21,219 bases of DNA from UBA2653 sp964572685 (GTDB lineage: Bacteria; Pseudomonadota; Gammaproteobacteria; Legionellales; Legionellaceae), in NCBI GenBank assembly GCA_964572685.1, contig CAZNFJ010000032.1:1-21219 (forward strand), read 5' to 3'. Position numbers and translations under genes: made by a program. Numbering within the stretch: position 1 is the first letter of the stretch; each line of letters starts with the position of its first letter. Shown here piece after piece: positions 1 to 8,159 of the stretch. Under the pieces are notes generated by a model. The model saw only the letters and a list, made by a program, of their open reading frames with translations. It ran no database searches and was not told the DNA's origin.

Positions 1-690
1 AGTTATATTGCGTTGTCGATGATTTTAAGTAAAATCATGACAATTATGATTTATTTCCATCAAATGCGATTTAGAGATTTCAAAAGTTTTTATACTCAAT
101 ATCTGAAACAGCATCTGAAAAAAGAGTTTCCCCAACTTCTCAGTTACAATCGATTTATAGAATTAATGCCATCAATTTTAATTCCGATGTGTGCATTCAT
201 TCAGGCCCAAAGCAAAACCCAAACAGGGATTTATTTTGTTGATGCTACCACAATTGATGTTTGTCACATTAAAAGAGCAGCTTCTAATCGAGTATTTAAA
301 GGAATTGCGAAAAAAGGAAAATCATCTATGGGATGGTTTTTTGGCTTCAAATTACATCTTGTTATTAACGACAAAGGTGAAATCATGGCATTTAAGCTCA
401 CTCAGGCTACAACTGATGATAGAGAGCCGGTGCCTTCATTGACTGAGAATTTGGTAGGCAAATTAGTCGGTGATCGTGGCTATATTTCTCAAAAATTATT
501 TGATCCATTATTTGAAAAAGGACTTCAATTGATTACAAAAATTAAGAAAAACATTAGTCAAATAGAGCATTCAAGGCATCGTAGTATTAATAATTTTATG
601 GTTAATTTGTTGTCAGGTATAGCTGCATATACATTGCAACCCAAAAAACCATCTTTGATTTTATGTTCAAAACAACTGATTGCTTGTTAG
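1..690 (+). pseudogene. IS982-family transposase, 5' cut by window edge, internal deletion
   Basis: The frame is open from base 1, so the gene begins outside the window and the TTG at 13 is not a real start. IS982-type motifs are visible: an N-terminal stretch ending SKIMTIMIYFHQ, FVDATTIDVCHIKR (first catalytic Asp), KGKSSMGWFFGFKLHL, VGDRGYISQKLF (second catalytic Asp), and the C-terminal ISQIEHSRHRS and QPKKPSL blocks. In family members, about 30 residues containing the third catalytic acid (the Glu in an IET-type motif) lie between the 'TKIKKN' block and 'ISQIEHSRHRS'. Here the two blocks are directly joined, so the catalytic Glu is missing and the enzyme should be inactive. The reading frame is kept across the junction near 547-554. 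The deletion is inferred from memory of the family, not from an alignment. Confidence 0.85.
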
Positions 691-715
691 AAATTCAATG
701 TCGAACTGACGTTAA
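1..715 (+). mobile_element. Remnant of an IS982-family insertion sequence (right part)
   Basis: The segment holds the defective transposase and about 25 bases after its stop codon, including tgtcgaactgacgtta at 696-711, which resembles the terminal region of IS982-type elements. The left end lies outside the window and the exact right boundary is not provable here. An IS6-like end begins only about 30 bases further on, so two unrelated elements are stacked next to each other. Confidence 0.55.
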
Positions 716-744
716 GTTAGTTGGTCGTTCCATTACTTCCATAG

Positions 745-855
745 GGTTTTGTCGCAAAAAGTCTGCCCAACGCCTAGACTTAAATTATTGAGGCCGGACT
801 GTGGTGCTTTATGATTAGTTTCAAGCAGCGACATTTCAAACAAGATATGATTTTG
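745..855 (+). mobile_element. Truncated left end of an IS6-family element
   Basis: The sequence ggttttgtcgcaaaaa at 745-760 resembles the IS6/IS26-family terminal repeat (GGnnCTGTTGCAAA type). An ATG follows at 811, 66 bases from the IR start, which is about the spacing seen in IS26. It opens MISFKQRHFKQDMIL, matching the conserved transposase N-terminus of that family (FKGRHFQRDIIL type). Homology stops after about codon 15; the frame runs on to a TGA at 919-921 with no recognisable transposase. Only the first ~110 bp of an IS6-type element seem to survive. Confidence 0.5.
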
Positions 856-949
856 ACGGTGCCCATGCTATTCATCGATATCACAAGAAGCAACATATCT
901 GCTTTGCTAGAGGAAATCTGAGTGTGGAATGTCATTGCCAATTTTAAAC
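856..949. other. Intergenic remainder downstream of nadB
   Basis: These 94 bases lie between the IS6-like remnant and the nadB stop. No intact gene or convincing rho-independent terminator for the purB-nadB transcript is visible. The stretch may be the tail of whatever rearrangement truncated the IS6-like element. Confidence 0.4.
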
Positions 950-2593
950 TTAATCAAATCGATGTTCTGGATACATCATTTTATCCATACTATTGCGGGC
1001 TTCTTTAAATTGTAAAGGAAAATCTTCACGATAATGAGCACCGCGTGACTCTTTTCTGGCAAGGGCGCTTTTGACAATTAATTCAGCTACACATACAATG
1101 TTTCGAAGTTCAATGAGATCTCGTGTAATCAGATGATTCCAATAATAATTTTCAATAATTTTACTTCTAATTTTAAGTATTTGTAGTAAGTCAGATAATC
1201 CTTCACCGGTACGAATGATACCTGCATAGGCAGTCATTTCATTCCTTAGACTTTTCCAATGACTATTAATTTGACTAGCACGGCGTGGATTGAAATCAGT
1301 AGGGCTTTGCCAATCTGAAATATTAATTTTAATTTTATTGGGTTTGATAATATCACGTAGCGAAGCATGTGCAGCATTTTTTGCCATAACAACGGCTTCC
1401 AGTAAAGAATTACTGGCCAAACGATTGGCGCCATGCAGTCCAGTGCATGCTACTTCGCCAATTGCAAATAGTCGCTTGATATCCGTTCGACCATCGATAT
1501 CTGTCAGTATACCACCGCATTGATAATGAGCGCCCGGTACAACAGGAATCATATCTTGACTCATGTCGATACCAATCTCTTTCAGTGTTTCGAAGATAGA
1601 AGGAAAATGGCTTTGTAAAAACTTTTTGGGTTGATGGGTAATATCGAGATAAACAAATTGTTTTTGTGATAATTCAATCTCATTGAAGATCGCACGCGCT
1701 ACGATATCTCTGGTTGCCAATTCCATGCGTTTTGCATCATATTTTCCCATAAAACGTTCAAGTGTGTCAGCATTTCTTAAAATACCACCTTCGCCTCGTA
1801 CTGCTTCAGAAATTAAAAAATCATTGCGTTTGGGATGATGGAGTAAGGTGGGATGGAATTGATAAAATTCCATATTAGCGATTCTTGCACCTGCCCGATA
1901 AGCCATGGCTACACCATCGCCTGTGGCAATCGTGGGATTAGAGGTATAGCGATAGACTTTACCCGAACCACCTGTAGCAAGGACCACAACATTAGCTAAA
2001 AAAGTATGAATTTTCATGGAATGTTCATCTAGGATATAAGCCCCGACGACTTCTTCTTGAATATCCACACGAAAAGGAGGGGTGTGAACAATTAAATTAA
2101 CAGCCAAATGATTAGGAAATACTTCGATATTGGAATGTGTTTGAATTTGTTGATAACATTTTTCAATAATACTTTGCCCTGTATGATCACCACAATTATA
2201 AATTCGTCTTTGGCTGTGACCGCCCTCTTTGGCGAGCAGATAATTACCTTCGTGATTTTGACTAAAAGGAACTTTATAATGAATCAATTCCTGAATGGCT
2301 TGCGGACCTTGGCGAATGATACAAGAGACGTGCGGCTCGTAGCACAAACCATCACCTGCTTGTAGCGTATCTTCAATATGCTGCTGAACACTATCGGACT
2401 CTACAGCAACCGCAGCAATTCCACCTTGAGCGTACCAGCTGTTGCACTCGAGTGCATTTGTTTTACAAATGAGTGCTATACGAAGCTTGGGTTGTAATTC
2501 TAAAAGTGATAGTGCGTAATGCATACCCGCAAGGCCTGCGCCAATGATCAAGGCATCAAACGCATAAGTTTGACCTGTTTGGCTTGCTATCAT
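950..2593 (-). CDS. nadB: L-aspartate oxidase
   Basis: FAD enzyme of the cytoplasm that oxidises L-aspartate to iminoaspartate, the first step of de novo NAD synthesis; iminoaspartate then goes to quinolinate synthase NadA. Visible are the N-terminal dinucleotide-binding motif GAGLAG (residues 18-23), NSWYAQGGIAA (51-61), EGGHSQRRI with the catalytic-type Glu123, QFHPT with His247, RDIVARAI with Arg295, GAHYQCGG with His356, and the FAD-binding IGEVACTGLHGANRLASNSLLE block (378-399). At 547 residues it is close to E. coli NadB (540). The ATG overlaps the purB stop as ATGA (2590-2593), so translation is probably coupled to purB. NadB can use oxygen or fumarate as acceptor, and fumarate is the PurB product. 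The other NAD gene here is nadC at 8156; nadA is not in the window. Confidence 0.97.
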   Translation of the reverse strand: MIASQTGQTYAFDALIIGAGLAGMHYALSLLELQPKLRIALICKTNALECNSWYAQGGIAAVAVESDSVQQHIEDTLQAGDGLCYEPHVSCIIRQGPQAIQELIHYKVPFSQNHEGNYLLAKEGGHSQRRIYNCGDHTGQSIIEKCYQQIQTHSNIEVFPNHLAVNLIVHTPPFRVDIQEEVVGAYILDEHSMKIHTFLANVVVLATGGSGKVYRYTSNPTIATGDGVAMAYRAGARIANMEFYQFHPTLLHHPKRNDFLISEAVRGEGGILRNADTLERFMGKYDAKRMELATRDIVARAIFNEIELSQKQFVYLDITHQPKKFLQSHFPSIFETLKEIGIDMSQDMIPVVPGAHYQCGGILTDIDGRTDIKRLFAIGEVACTGLHGANRLASNSLLEAVVMAKNAAHASLRDIIKPNKIKINISDWQSPTDFNPRRASQINSHWKSLRNEMTAYAGIIRTGEGLSDLLQILKIRSKIIENYYWNHLITRDLIELRNIVCVAELIVKSALARKESRGAHYREDFPLQFKEARNSMDKMMYPEHRFD

Positions 2594-3960
2594 GAAAATG
2601 CCCTAACCAATATAGTGGCAAGTCCTGTGTAATTTTCAGGAGTTAATTGCATTAAAAGTTTTTTATCTTCATCTTTTAAATTTAAGGTTTGAATAAATTC
2701 TTGTAATTGTTTTTGCTTAATTGTTTGGCCTCGTGTTAAGTCTCTTAATTTTTCATAAGCCATATCATCCCCATCACGACGCATGACCATTTGAATCGCC
2801 TCGGCGATGACATGCCAATGATCTTTTAAATCCCAAATCAATGCTTTGTTATTGATTTGTAGTTTGTCATTTCCTTTGGCTAATGATTGATAGCTAATCA
2901 TGGCATATGCGAAAGCGCTACCGAGATTTCTTAATACGGTGGAATCAGATAAATCACGTTGTAATCTTGATTTTGTGAGTTTGTTTGCAAAGTGTTCAAA
3001 CAACGCGTTAGATAAACCGAGATTACCCTCTGCATTTTCAAAATCAATTGGATTGACTTTATGAGGCATGGTTGAGGATCCGACCTCGCCTGATACCGTT
3101 TTTTGGGTGAAATAGCCCATTGAAATGTATTGCCACATATCTTGGGCGTAATCAATTAAAATATTATTGATTCTTATCATCAAATGTGAAATTTCTGCAA
3201 TACCATCATGTGGTTCAATTTGAGTGGTGTAAGGATTGAAAGACAATCCAAGACTAGTGACAAATGCGGCACAATGTTTTCGCCAATCAACCTGAGGATA
3301 GGCAACCACATGAGCATTATAATTGCCCACGGCGCCATTACATTTGGCTGGAATTAAAACCTCTAGCAATTGTTGCATGGGTCGTTTGAGGCGAGCTGCA
3401 AAATTAATGAGTTCTTTTCCCATGGTGGTGGGAGAGGCTGGCTGTCCGTGGGTTCTGGCAAGCATGGCATCTTCTGCATGTTTTTTGCCCAATAAGGTGA
3501 TACCTGCTATGATTTCCGCCAGATAGGGTTGAATTCGTTGAGAGATGGCATCTTTGGTCATCAGAGCATAAGCAATATTATTAATGTCTTCAGAGGTACA
3601 GGCAAAATGAATAAAAGGCTTGAGTGTTCGAAGGTTGTCCTGCTTATCCAATTTTGTTTGTAAATAATATTCTACCGCTTTGACATCATGATTGGTTTGT
3701 CGTTCAAAATCTTTGACAAGCCACGCCTGCTCTTCATCAAATTGGTTTAAAATATTTTGTAAAAAGGCTTTGTCCTGATCATTTAATGTTTTGACTTCAG
3801 GGATATCAGGATTGGCAGCTAAAGATTCTAACCAACGAATTTCGACCATTAATCGATAGTAGATGAGCGCATACTCGCTGAAGAACTGGCTAAGCGAAGC
3901 AGTTTTAGAAGAATAACGACCATCAATTGGACTAACGGCAGTCAAAGTAGATAAACTCAT
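2590..3960 (-). CDS. purB: Adenylosuccinate lyase
   Basis: Cytoplasmic enzyme of purine synthesis, used twice: it splits SAICAR to AICAR and adenylosuccinate to AMP, releasing fumarate each time. The sequence carries the fumarase/aspartase-superfamily signature GSSTMPHKVNP (residues 294-304), with catalytic Ser295 on the mobile loop, THGQPASPTTMGKE with His171, and TSEDINN (122-128). Length (456 residues) and these positions equal those of E. coli PurB. A TATAAT-type promoter lies 30-35 bases upstream of the ATG and a G-rich ribosome site (agagggg) just before it. It is first in a two-gene unit with nadB, joined by a 4-base overlap. Confidence 0.98.
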   Translation of the reverse strand: MSLSTLTAVSPIDGRYSSKTASLSQFFSEYALIYYRLMVEIRWLESLAANPDIPEVKTLNDQDKAFLQNILNQFDEEQAWLVKDFERQTNHDVKAVEYYLQTKLDKQDNLRTLKPFIHFACTSEDINNIAYALMTKDAISQRIQPYLAEIIAGITLLGKKHAEDAMLARTHGQPASPTTMGKELINFAARLKRPMQQLLEVLIPAKCNGAVGNYNAHVVAYPQVDWRKHCAAFVTSLGLSFNPYTTQIEPHDGIAEISHLMIRINNILIDYAQDMWQYISMGYFTQKTVSGEVGSSTMPHKVNPIDFENAEGNLGLSNALFEHFANKLTKSRLQRDLSDSTVLRNLGSAFAYAMISYQSLAKGNDKLQINNKALIWDLKDHWHVIAEAIQMVMRRDGDDMAYEKLRDLTRGQTIKQKQLQEFIQTLNLKDEDKKLLMQLTPENYTGLATILVRAFS

Positions 3961-3989
3961 TGGCCCCTCTTATTATTTAAAACAAAGTC

Positions 3990-4021
3990 ATTATAATAGA
4001 CAAAATAGCCCTTGTTGTTAA
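3990..4021 (-). promoter_or_regulatory. Probable sigma-70 promoter for purB-nadB
   Basis: On the minus strand a perfect -10 hexamer TATAAT occupies 3990-3995. The -35 is weaker: ACAACA at 17-base spacing (4013-4018) or TTAACA (4016-4021) at 20-base spacing. Transcription would start around 3983, giving a short leader before the purB ATG at 3960. Confidence 0.5.
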
Positions 4022-4231
4022 GTATTTTCTCAATTGTTTTAAAGGTTGTTTTATTCTTTGGGTGTTTCTAAGGAAGAATGTCTATGTTTTATAACTTAGA
4101 AATGGATGTTAAGCGAGCTAATTTAAACACTATTTCATTATTGATGTTTGAATTTATATTTGATGTAAATTCTATTTTATGCTCGAAGAATTTTTAGGTA
4201 TTGGCGAGACGAGGATTTCATCGCAATTAGG

Positions 4232-4260
4232 TTTACGCTGATGTAATCCTTCGTTATACT
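4232..4260 (+). promoter_or_regulatory. Probable sigma-70 promoter for the ppsA operon
   Basis: TTTACG (4232-4237) is followed after exactly 17 bases by TATACT (4255-4260). The predicted start near 4267 gives a leader of about 76 bases before the ppsA ATG. A strong ribosome site, AAGGAG at 4332-4337, lies 5 bases before that ATG. Confidence 0.5.
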
Positions 4261-4342
4261 ACTTCCATTATTTTAGGAGATCTGCTGCCCTTTGTGGAGC
4301 AAGTGGCAGGGTTCTTAATATCTTTATTATCAAGGAGTTTGC

Positions 4343-6721
4343 ATGTCTGGCATGCCACAAATTATTTCATTACGCGAATTATCTCTTCATGACCTGCCTG
4401 TTGTCGGCGGAAAAAATGCTTCATTGGGTGAAATGATTCAACATCTAAGTTGTGCTGGTGTTTTGGTTCCAGGTGGTTTTGCAACCACAGCGCAAGCTTT
4501 TCGTGATTTTTTAGGTCATCAGGGTTTGGATCAAAAAATCTATGCACAATTGCAAAAATTGAATGTTGATGATGTGCAAGAACTTGCAAAAGTTGGTGCT
4601 AACATTCGTCAAGCCATTTTAGATGCGCCTTTTCATGCTGATTTTATTGCAGAGATTCAGTCGGCGTATCATCAGATGATTAATGATCTGGGGCGTGAAG
4701 ATTTTTCAGTGGCCGTACGTTCTTCTGCAACTGCTGAAGATTTACCCGAGGCCTCGTTTGCTGGTCAACAGGAAACCTTTCTGAATGTATGTGGTTTTGA
4801 GGCAGTACTGGATGCTATTAAAAATGTATATGCTTCTTTGTTCAATGATAGGGCAATAGCTTATCGAGTTCACCATGGTTTTCCACACGATCAAGTTGCC
4901 TTATCTGCAGGTATTCAGTATATGGTTCGAAGTGATATTGGTACTAGTGGCGTTTTGTTTACCATGGATACTGAATCCGGTTTCAACGATGTGGTGTTTA
5001 TCACAGCGGCTTATGGGCTGGGTGAGATGGTGGTACAAGGCGCAGTTAATCCTGATGAATATTATGTTTATAAACCGGCATTAGCCCAAGGACGTGATTC
5101 TATCTTAAGACGCAAAATTGGTCGTAAAGAATTGAAAATGATTTACGCTGAAAAAGGTGTTCAAACCGTTGCGGTAGAGAAAGATTTACAGCAAAAATTT
5201 GCACTCAATGATGCTGATTTAAAAACCTTGGCCACGCATGCGGTAGCGATTGAAAAGCATTATCAGCGTCCCATGGATATAGAGTGGGCGAAAGATGGAA
5301 TAGATGGGAAAATTTATATTTTACAAGCACGCCCTGAAACGGTCAAAAGTCGGTCGGATTTGAAGGTTTTGGAGCGTTATGTCCTTAATGATAGCGGACC
5401 TATTTTGGTTGAAGGTCGAAGTATCGGACAACGAATTGGTGTTGGACGGGCAAGAATTATCCAAGATTTAAGTGAGTTGCATCGTGTAGAAAAAGGTGAT
5501 GTTTTAATTTCTGATATGACCGATCCTGATTGGGAGCCGGTGATGAAACGCGCTTCGGCTATTATTACCAATCGAGGAGGACGCACTTGTCACGCAGCTA
5601 TTATCGCTCGTGAATTGGGTATTCCGGCAGTGGTCGGTTGTGTGGATGCTACTTCGAAAATTCAAGATGGTGATTGGGTGACTGTCTCTTGTGCTGAGGG
5701 AGAAACCGGTTATGTTTATCAAGGTCAATTATCTTTTGAGCGTCAGGTATTGGATGTGCAAGAGCTTCCAAAATTACCGGTTAAGGTGATGATGAATGTT
5801 GGACATCCGGATAGAGCCTTTTTATTCCAATCCTTACCCAATGCGGGTGTTGGCTTGGCGCGTTTGGAGTTCTTAATCTCCAATACCATCGGCATTCATC
5901 CTAGAGCGCTATTAGATTATGACCATTTGGAAGACGATGAGCTCAAGTATCAAATTCGTGAAAAGATACAAGCGTATGCATCTCCTCGTGAGTACTATGT
6001 GGAACGTTTGAAAGAAGGTATTTCAACTATTGCAGCGGCATTTTATCCTCAACCGGTGATTGTGCGTTTATCAGATTTTAAATCCAATGAATATGCTAAT
6101 TTACTTGGCGGTTCATTATACGAACCTAATGAAGAAAATCCTATGCTTGGTTTTCGTGGTGCCTCTCGCTATGTTGCACCAAGTTTCAAAGATTGTTTTG
6201 AAATGGAGTGTGAGGCGGTCAAAAGAGTTCGAGAGCAAATGGGTTTAAAAAATGTTGAAATCATGATTCCTTTTGTTAGAACTGTTAAAGAAGCGGCTTC
6301 CGTCATTGATGTCTTGGAAGAAAATCAACTCAAACGTGGTGTAGATGGCTTACGTGTTATCATGATGTGTGAATTACCAACCAATGCACTTTTAGCAAAT
6401 GAATTTTTAGAATATTTTGATGGATTTTCGATTGGTTCAAATGATTTGACACAATTGACCTTGGGATTAGACAGAGATTCCGGGTTGGTGGCATCACAAT
6501 TTGATGAACGAGATCCTGCCGTTAAAGCCTTACTAAAATTAGCGATTCAAGCTTGCAAAAAGAAAGGAAAATATATTGGTATTTGTGGACAAGGTCCATC
6601 TGATCATCAAGATTTTGCGCTTTGGTTATTGCAAGAAGGTATTGAGAGTTTATCTTTAAATCCTGATTGTGTGGTGGAAACTATGTTTTGGTTAGCCAAA
6701 GAAACGGAGTCGATTGCTTAG
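4343..6721 (+). CDS. ppsA: Phosphoenolpyruvate synthase (pyruvate, water dikinase)
   Basis: Converts pyruvate + ATP + water to phosphoenolpyruvate + AMP + phosphate, the entry to gluconeogenesis from C3 compounds. Order of parts: N-terminal ATP-grasp nucleotide-binding domain (about residues 15-340, with VRSSATAEDLPEASFAGQQET and DIEWA), the swivelling phosphohistidine domain with RGGRTCHAAIIARELG (phospho-acceptor His417), and the C-terminal TIM-barrel PEP/pyruvate-binding domain with GSNDLTQLTLGLDRDS and GICGQGPSD (catalytic Cys748). At 792 residues it equals E. coli PpsA in length. It heads a run of four same-strand genes; the next gene's ribosome site starts within its stop codon region. 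The PpsR-type regulatory kinase/phosphorylase is not seen next to it. Confidence 0.98.
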   Translation: MSGMPQIISLRELSLHDLPVVGGKNASLGEMIQHLSCAGVLVPGGFATTAQAFRDFLGHQGLDQKIYAQLQKLNVDDVQELAKVGANIRQAILDAPFHADFIAEIQSAYHQMINDLGREDFSVAVRSSATAEDLPEASFAGQQETFLNVCGFEAVLDAIKNVYASLFNDRAIAYRVHHGFPHDQVALSAGIQYMVRSDIGTSGVLFTMDTESGFNDVVFITAAYGLGEMVVQGAVNPDEYYVYKPALAQGRDSILRRKIGRKELKMIYAEKGVQTVAVEKDLQQKFALNDADLKTLATHAVAIEKHYQRPMDIEWAKDGIDGKIYILQARPETVKSRSDLKVLERYVLNDSGPILVEGRSIGQRIGVGRARIIQDLSELHRVEKGDVLISDMTDPDWEPVMKRASAIITNRGGRTCHAAIIARELGIPAVVGCVDATSKIQDGDWVTVSCAEGETGYVYQGQLSFERQVLDVQELPKLPVKVMMNVGHPDRAFLFQSLPNAGVGLARLEFLISNTIGIHPRALLDYDHLEDDELKYQIREKIQAYASPREYYVERLKEGISTIAAAFYPQPVIVRLSDFKSNEYANLLGGSLYEPNEENPMLGFRGASRYVAPSFKDCFEMECEAVKRVREQMGLKNVEIMIPFVRTVKEAASVIDVLEENQLKRGVDGLRVIMMCELPTNALLANEFLEYFDGFSIGSNDLTQLTLGLDRDSGLVASQFDERDPAVKALLKLAIQACKKKGKYIGICGQGPSDHQDFALWLLQEGIESLSLNPDCVVETMFWLAKETESIA

Positions 6722-6725
6722 GGAG
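6720..6725 (+). promoter_or_regulatory. Ribosome binding site deciding the antiporter start
   Basis: AGGGAG at 6720-6725 sits 6 bases before the TTG at 6732. The upstream in-frame TTG at 6714 has no such site, and using it would add six residues in front of a well-formed signal sequence. The TTG at 6732 is therefore the better start. Confidence 0.65.
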
Positions 6726-6731
6726 TCTGTT

Positions 6732-8159
6732 TTGCATAAGAAATGGTTACTCATCGGAATGATTTTTCCGATCTTTGCTTGGTCAAATAATGTTCAAACA
6801 CATTTTGATCCAGTTTCTTCGATCGTATTCTGGGTAACCTTTATTTATGCTCTCAGTATTGTTGGTCAATATTTTTCCAAACGATTTCATCAACCTCCGG
6901 TGTTGGGGGAGTTGTTGATGGGCGTATTATTTGGGAACCTGGGATATTTTTTACATATTCCAGAAATTGCTTTTTTACGTGAAGGCAATGGAATATTCGA
7001 AATTTTACCAGATTTATTATCGGGGCATTCTGTTTCTCATGCGGTGGTTAGTTTCATTAATCAAAGTAAGGATGTTTTGTTTATTCAAAATGCTCTGCAA
7101 GGCTCCCAAGGTGCCGATTTAATCAAAATTTCTTATGTTCTCGATGTCTTTTCTCGTTATGGTTTGATTTACTTGTTGTTTATGGTGGGCTTGGAAACCT
7201 CGTGGAATGATTTAAAACAAGTGGGGCGTCCCGCTCTTCAAGTAGCTACTATTGGGGTGCTAGCACCGATTGCCTTGGGCATTGCCGTGTTATACTTATT
7301 TTTTCCACAGTATTCCTTTCATACTCAATTATTTGTGGCTGCAACCCTTAGTGCAACGAGTGTTGGGATTACCGCCAGAGTGTTGAAGGATTTGAAGAAA
7401 ATTCGCACGCGTGAGGCCAAAATTATTTTGGGTGCCGCGATGATTGATGATGTATTGGGTTTATTTATCTTGGCTATCGTAAGTAGTATTGTTTTACAAG
7501 GACATTTAAGTCTGTGGTTGTTATTACAGATAATAGTGAGTAGTGCTTTATTTTTTATATTGGCCATTCGCTTTGGACCTGGCCTGATTCGCAAGTGCGT
7601 CCAGTACTCTTCTTTTCTCGACCCTTGGGAAGCAAAACTCGTTATCGCTTTTATATTTTTAATGCTGATGTCCTGGATTGCAAGTCTTTTGCATTTATCA
7701 TCAATTATTGGTGCATTTACGGCGGGTCTTATTCTGGATGATGAGTTGTTTTTGCAATCAGGTCAAAAAACATCAGGTCCTAAAATTAAAGACCTCATGG
7801 GGCCTTTGCAATTTTTATTGGCACCTCTATTTTTCTTTATCATGGGTGTACAAGTTAAAATTGAATCTTTTATGAGTTGGCAAGTCATGAGTTTATCTTT
7901 ATTGTTAACCGCGATTGCTATTGTTGGCAAATTAGTAGGAGGACTCGGTGCGAGTCAAAAATCGCAGCGACTCTTTATTGGCATTGGTATGTTACCACGC
8001 GGAGAAGTCGGTTTGATTTTTGCATCCATGGGACGCAGTCTTGGCGTTGTTTCAGAAGAAATGTATACCGCCATTGTCGTGATGGTGATTTTGACCACTT
8101 TGATAGCACCACCTTGGATGAAGTCTTATATTCATCAGATTCAGGATGTTGAAGCATGA
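6732..8159 (+). CDS. CPA2-family Na+(K+)/H+ antiporter, NapA/Kef type
   Basis: Inner-membrane cation/proton exchanger. From the TTG at 6732 (475 residues) the protein opens MHKKWLLIGMIFPIFAWSNN, which looks like a signal peptide or signal anchor, followed by about twelve to thirteen hydrophobic segments. Family motifs: PPVLGELLMGVLFGNLG near the first core helix, ATLSATSVGITARVL, AAMIDDVLGLF with adjacent Asp239-Asp240, IIGAFTAGLILDDELF, and RGEVGLIFASMG. The Asp-Asp pair is typical of electrogenic CPA2 exchangers such as NapA, while Kef channels differ there, so Na+/H+ exchange is the better guess. No C-terminal TrkA/RCK domain is present. It follows ppsA directly and overlaps nadC by ATGA (8156-8159). 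The ion cannot be told from sequence. Confidence 0.88.
   Translation: MHKKWLLIGMIFPIFAWSNNVQTHFDPVSSIVFWVTFIYALSIVGQYFSKRFHQPPVLGELLMGVLFGNLGYFLHIPEIAFLREGNGIFEILPDLLSGHSVSHAVVSFINQSKDVLFIQNALQGSQGADLIKISYVLDVFSRYGLIYLLFMVGLETSWNDLKQVGRPALQVATIGVLAPIALGIAVLYLFFPQYSFHTQLFVAATLSATSVGITARVLKDLKKIRTREAKIILGAAMIDDVLGLFILAIVSSIVLQGHLSLWLLLQIIVSSALFFILAIRFGPGLIRKCVQYSSFLDPWEAKLVIAFIFLMLMSWIASLLHLSSIIGAFTAGLILDDELFLQSGQKTSGPKIKDLMGPLQFLLAPLFFFIMGVQVKIESFMSWQVMSLSLLLTAIAIVGKLVGGLGASQKSQRLFIGIGMLPRGEVGLIFASMGRSLGVVSEEMYTAIVVMVILTTLIAPPWMKSYIHQIQDVEA

Larger units (their letters stand above)
3961..4342. other. Divergent purB / ppsA control region
   Basis: These 382 bases separate the divergent purB and ppsA genes. 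They hold a promoter on each strand (listed separately). On the plus strand there is also a 39-codon reading frame, 4078-4197, with AAGGA three bases before its ATG (second ATG nine bases away). Its product, beginning MSMFYNLEMDVKRANL, matches nothing I recognise, and in AT-rich DNA such a frame can occur by chance. No tRNA, riboswitch or terminator was recognised. Confidence 0.5.

Noticed and set aside
6714..6731. TTG at 6714 as antiporter start
   Set aside because: It lies inside ppsA without a ribosome site; TTG at 6732 has AGGGAG six bases upstream and gives a clean signal sequence.
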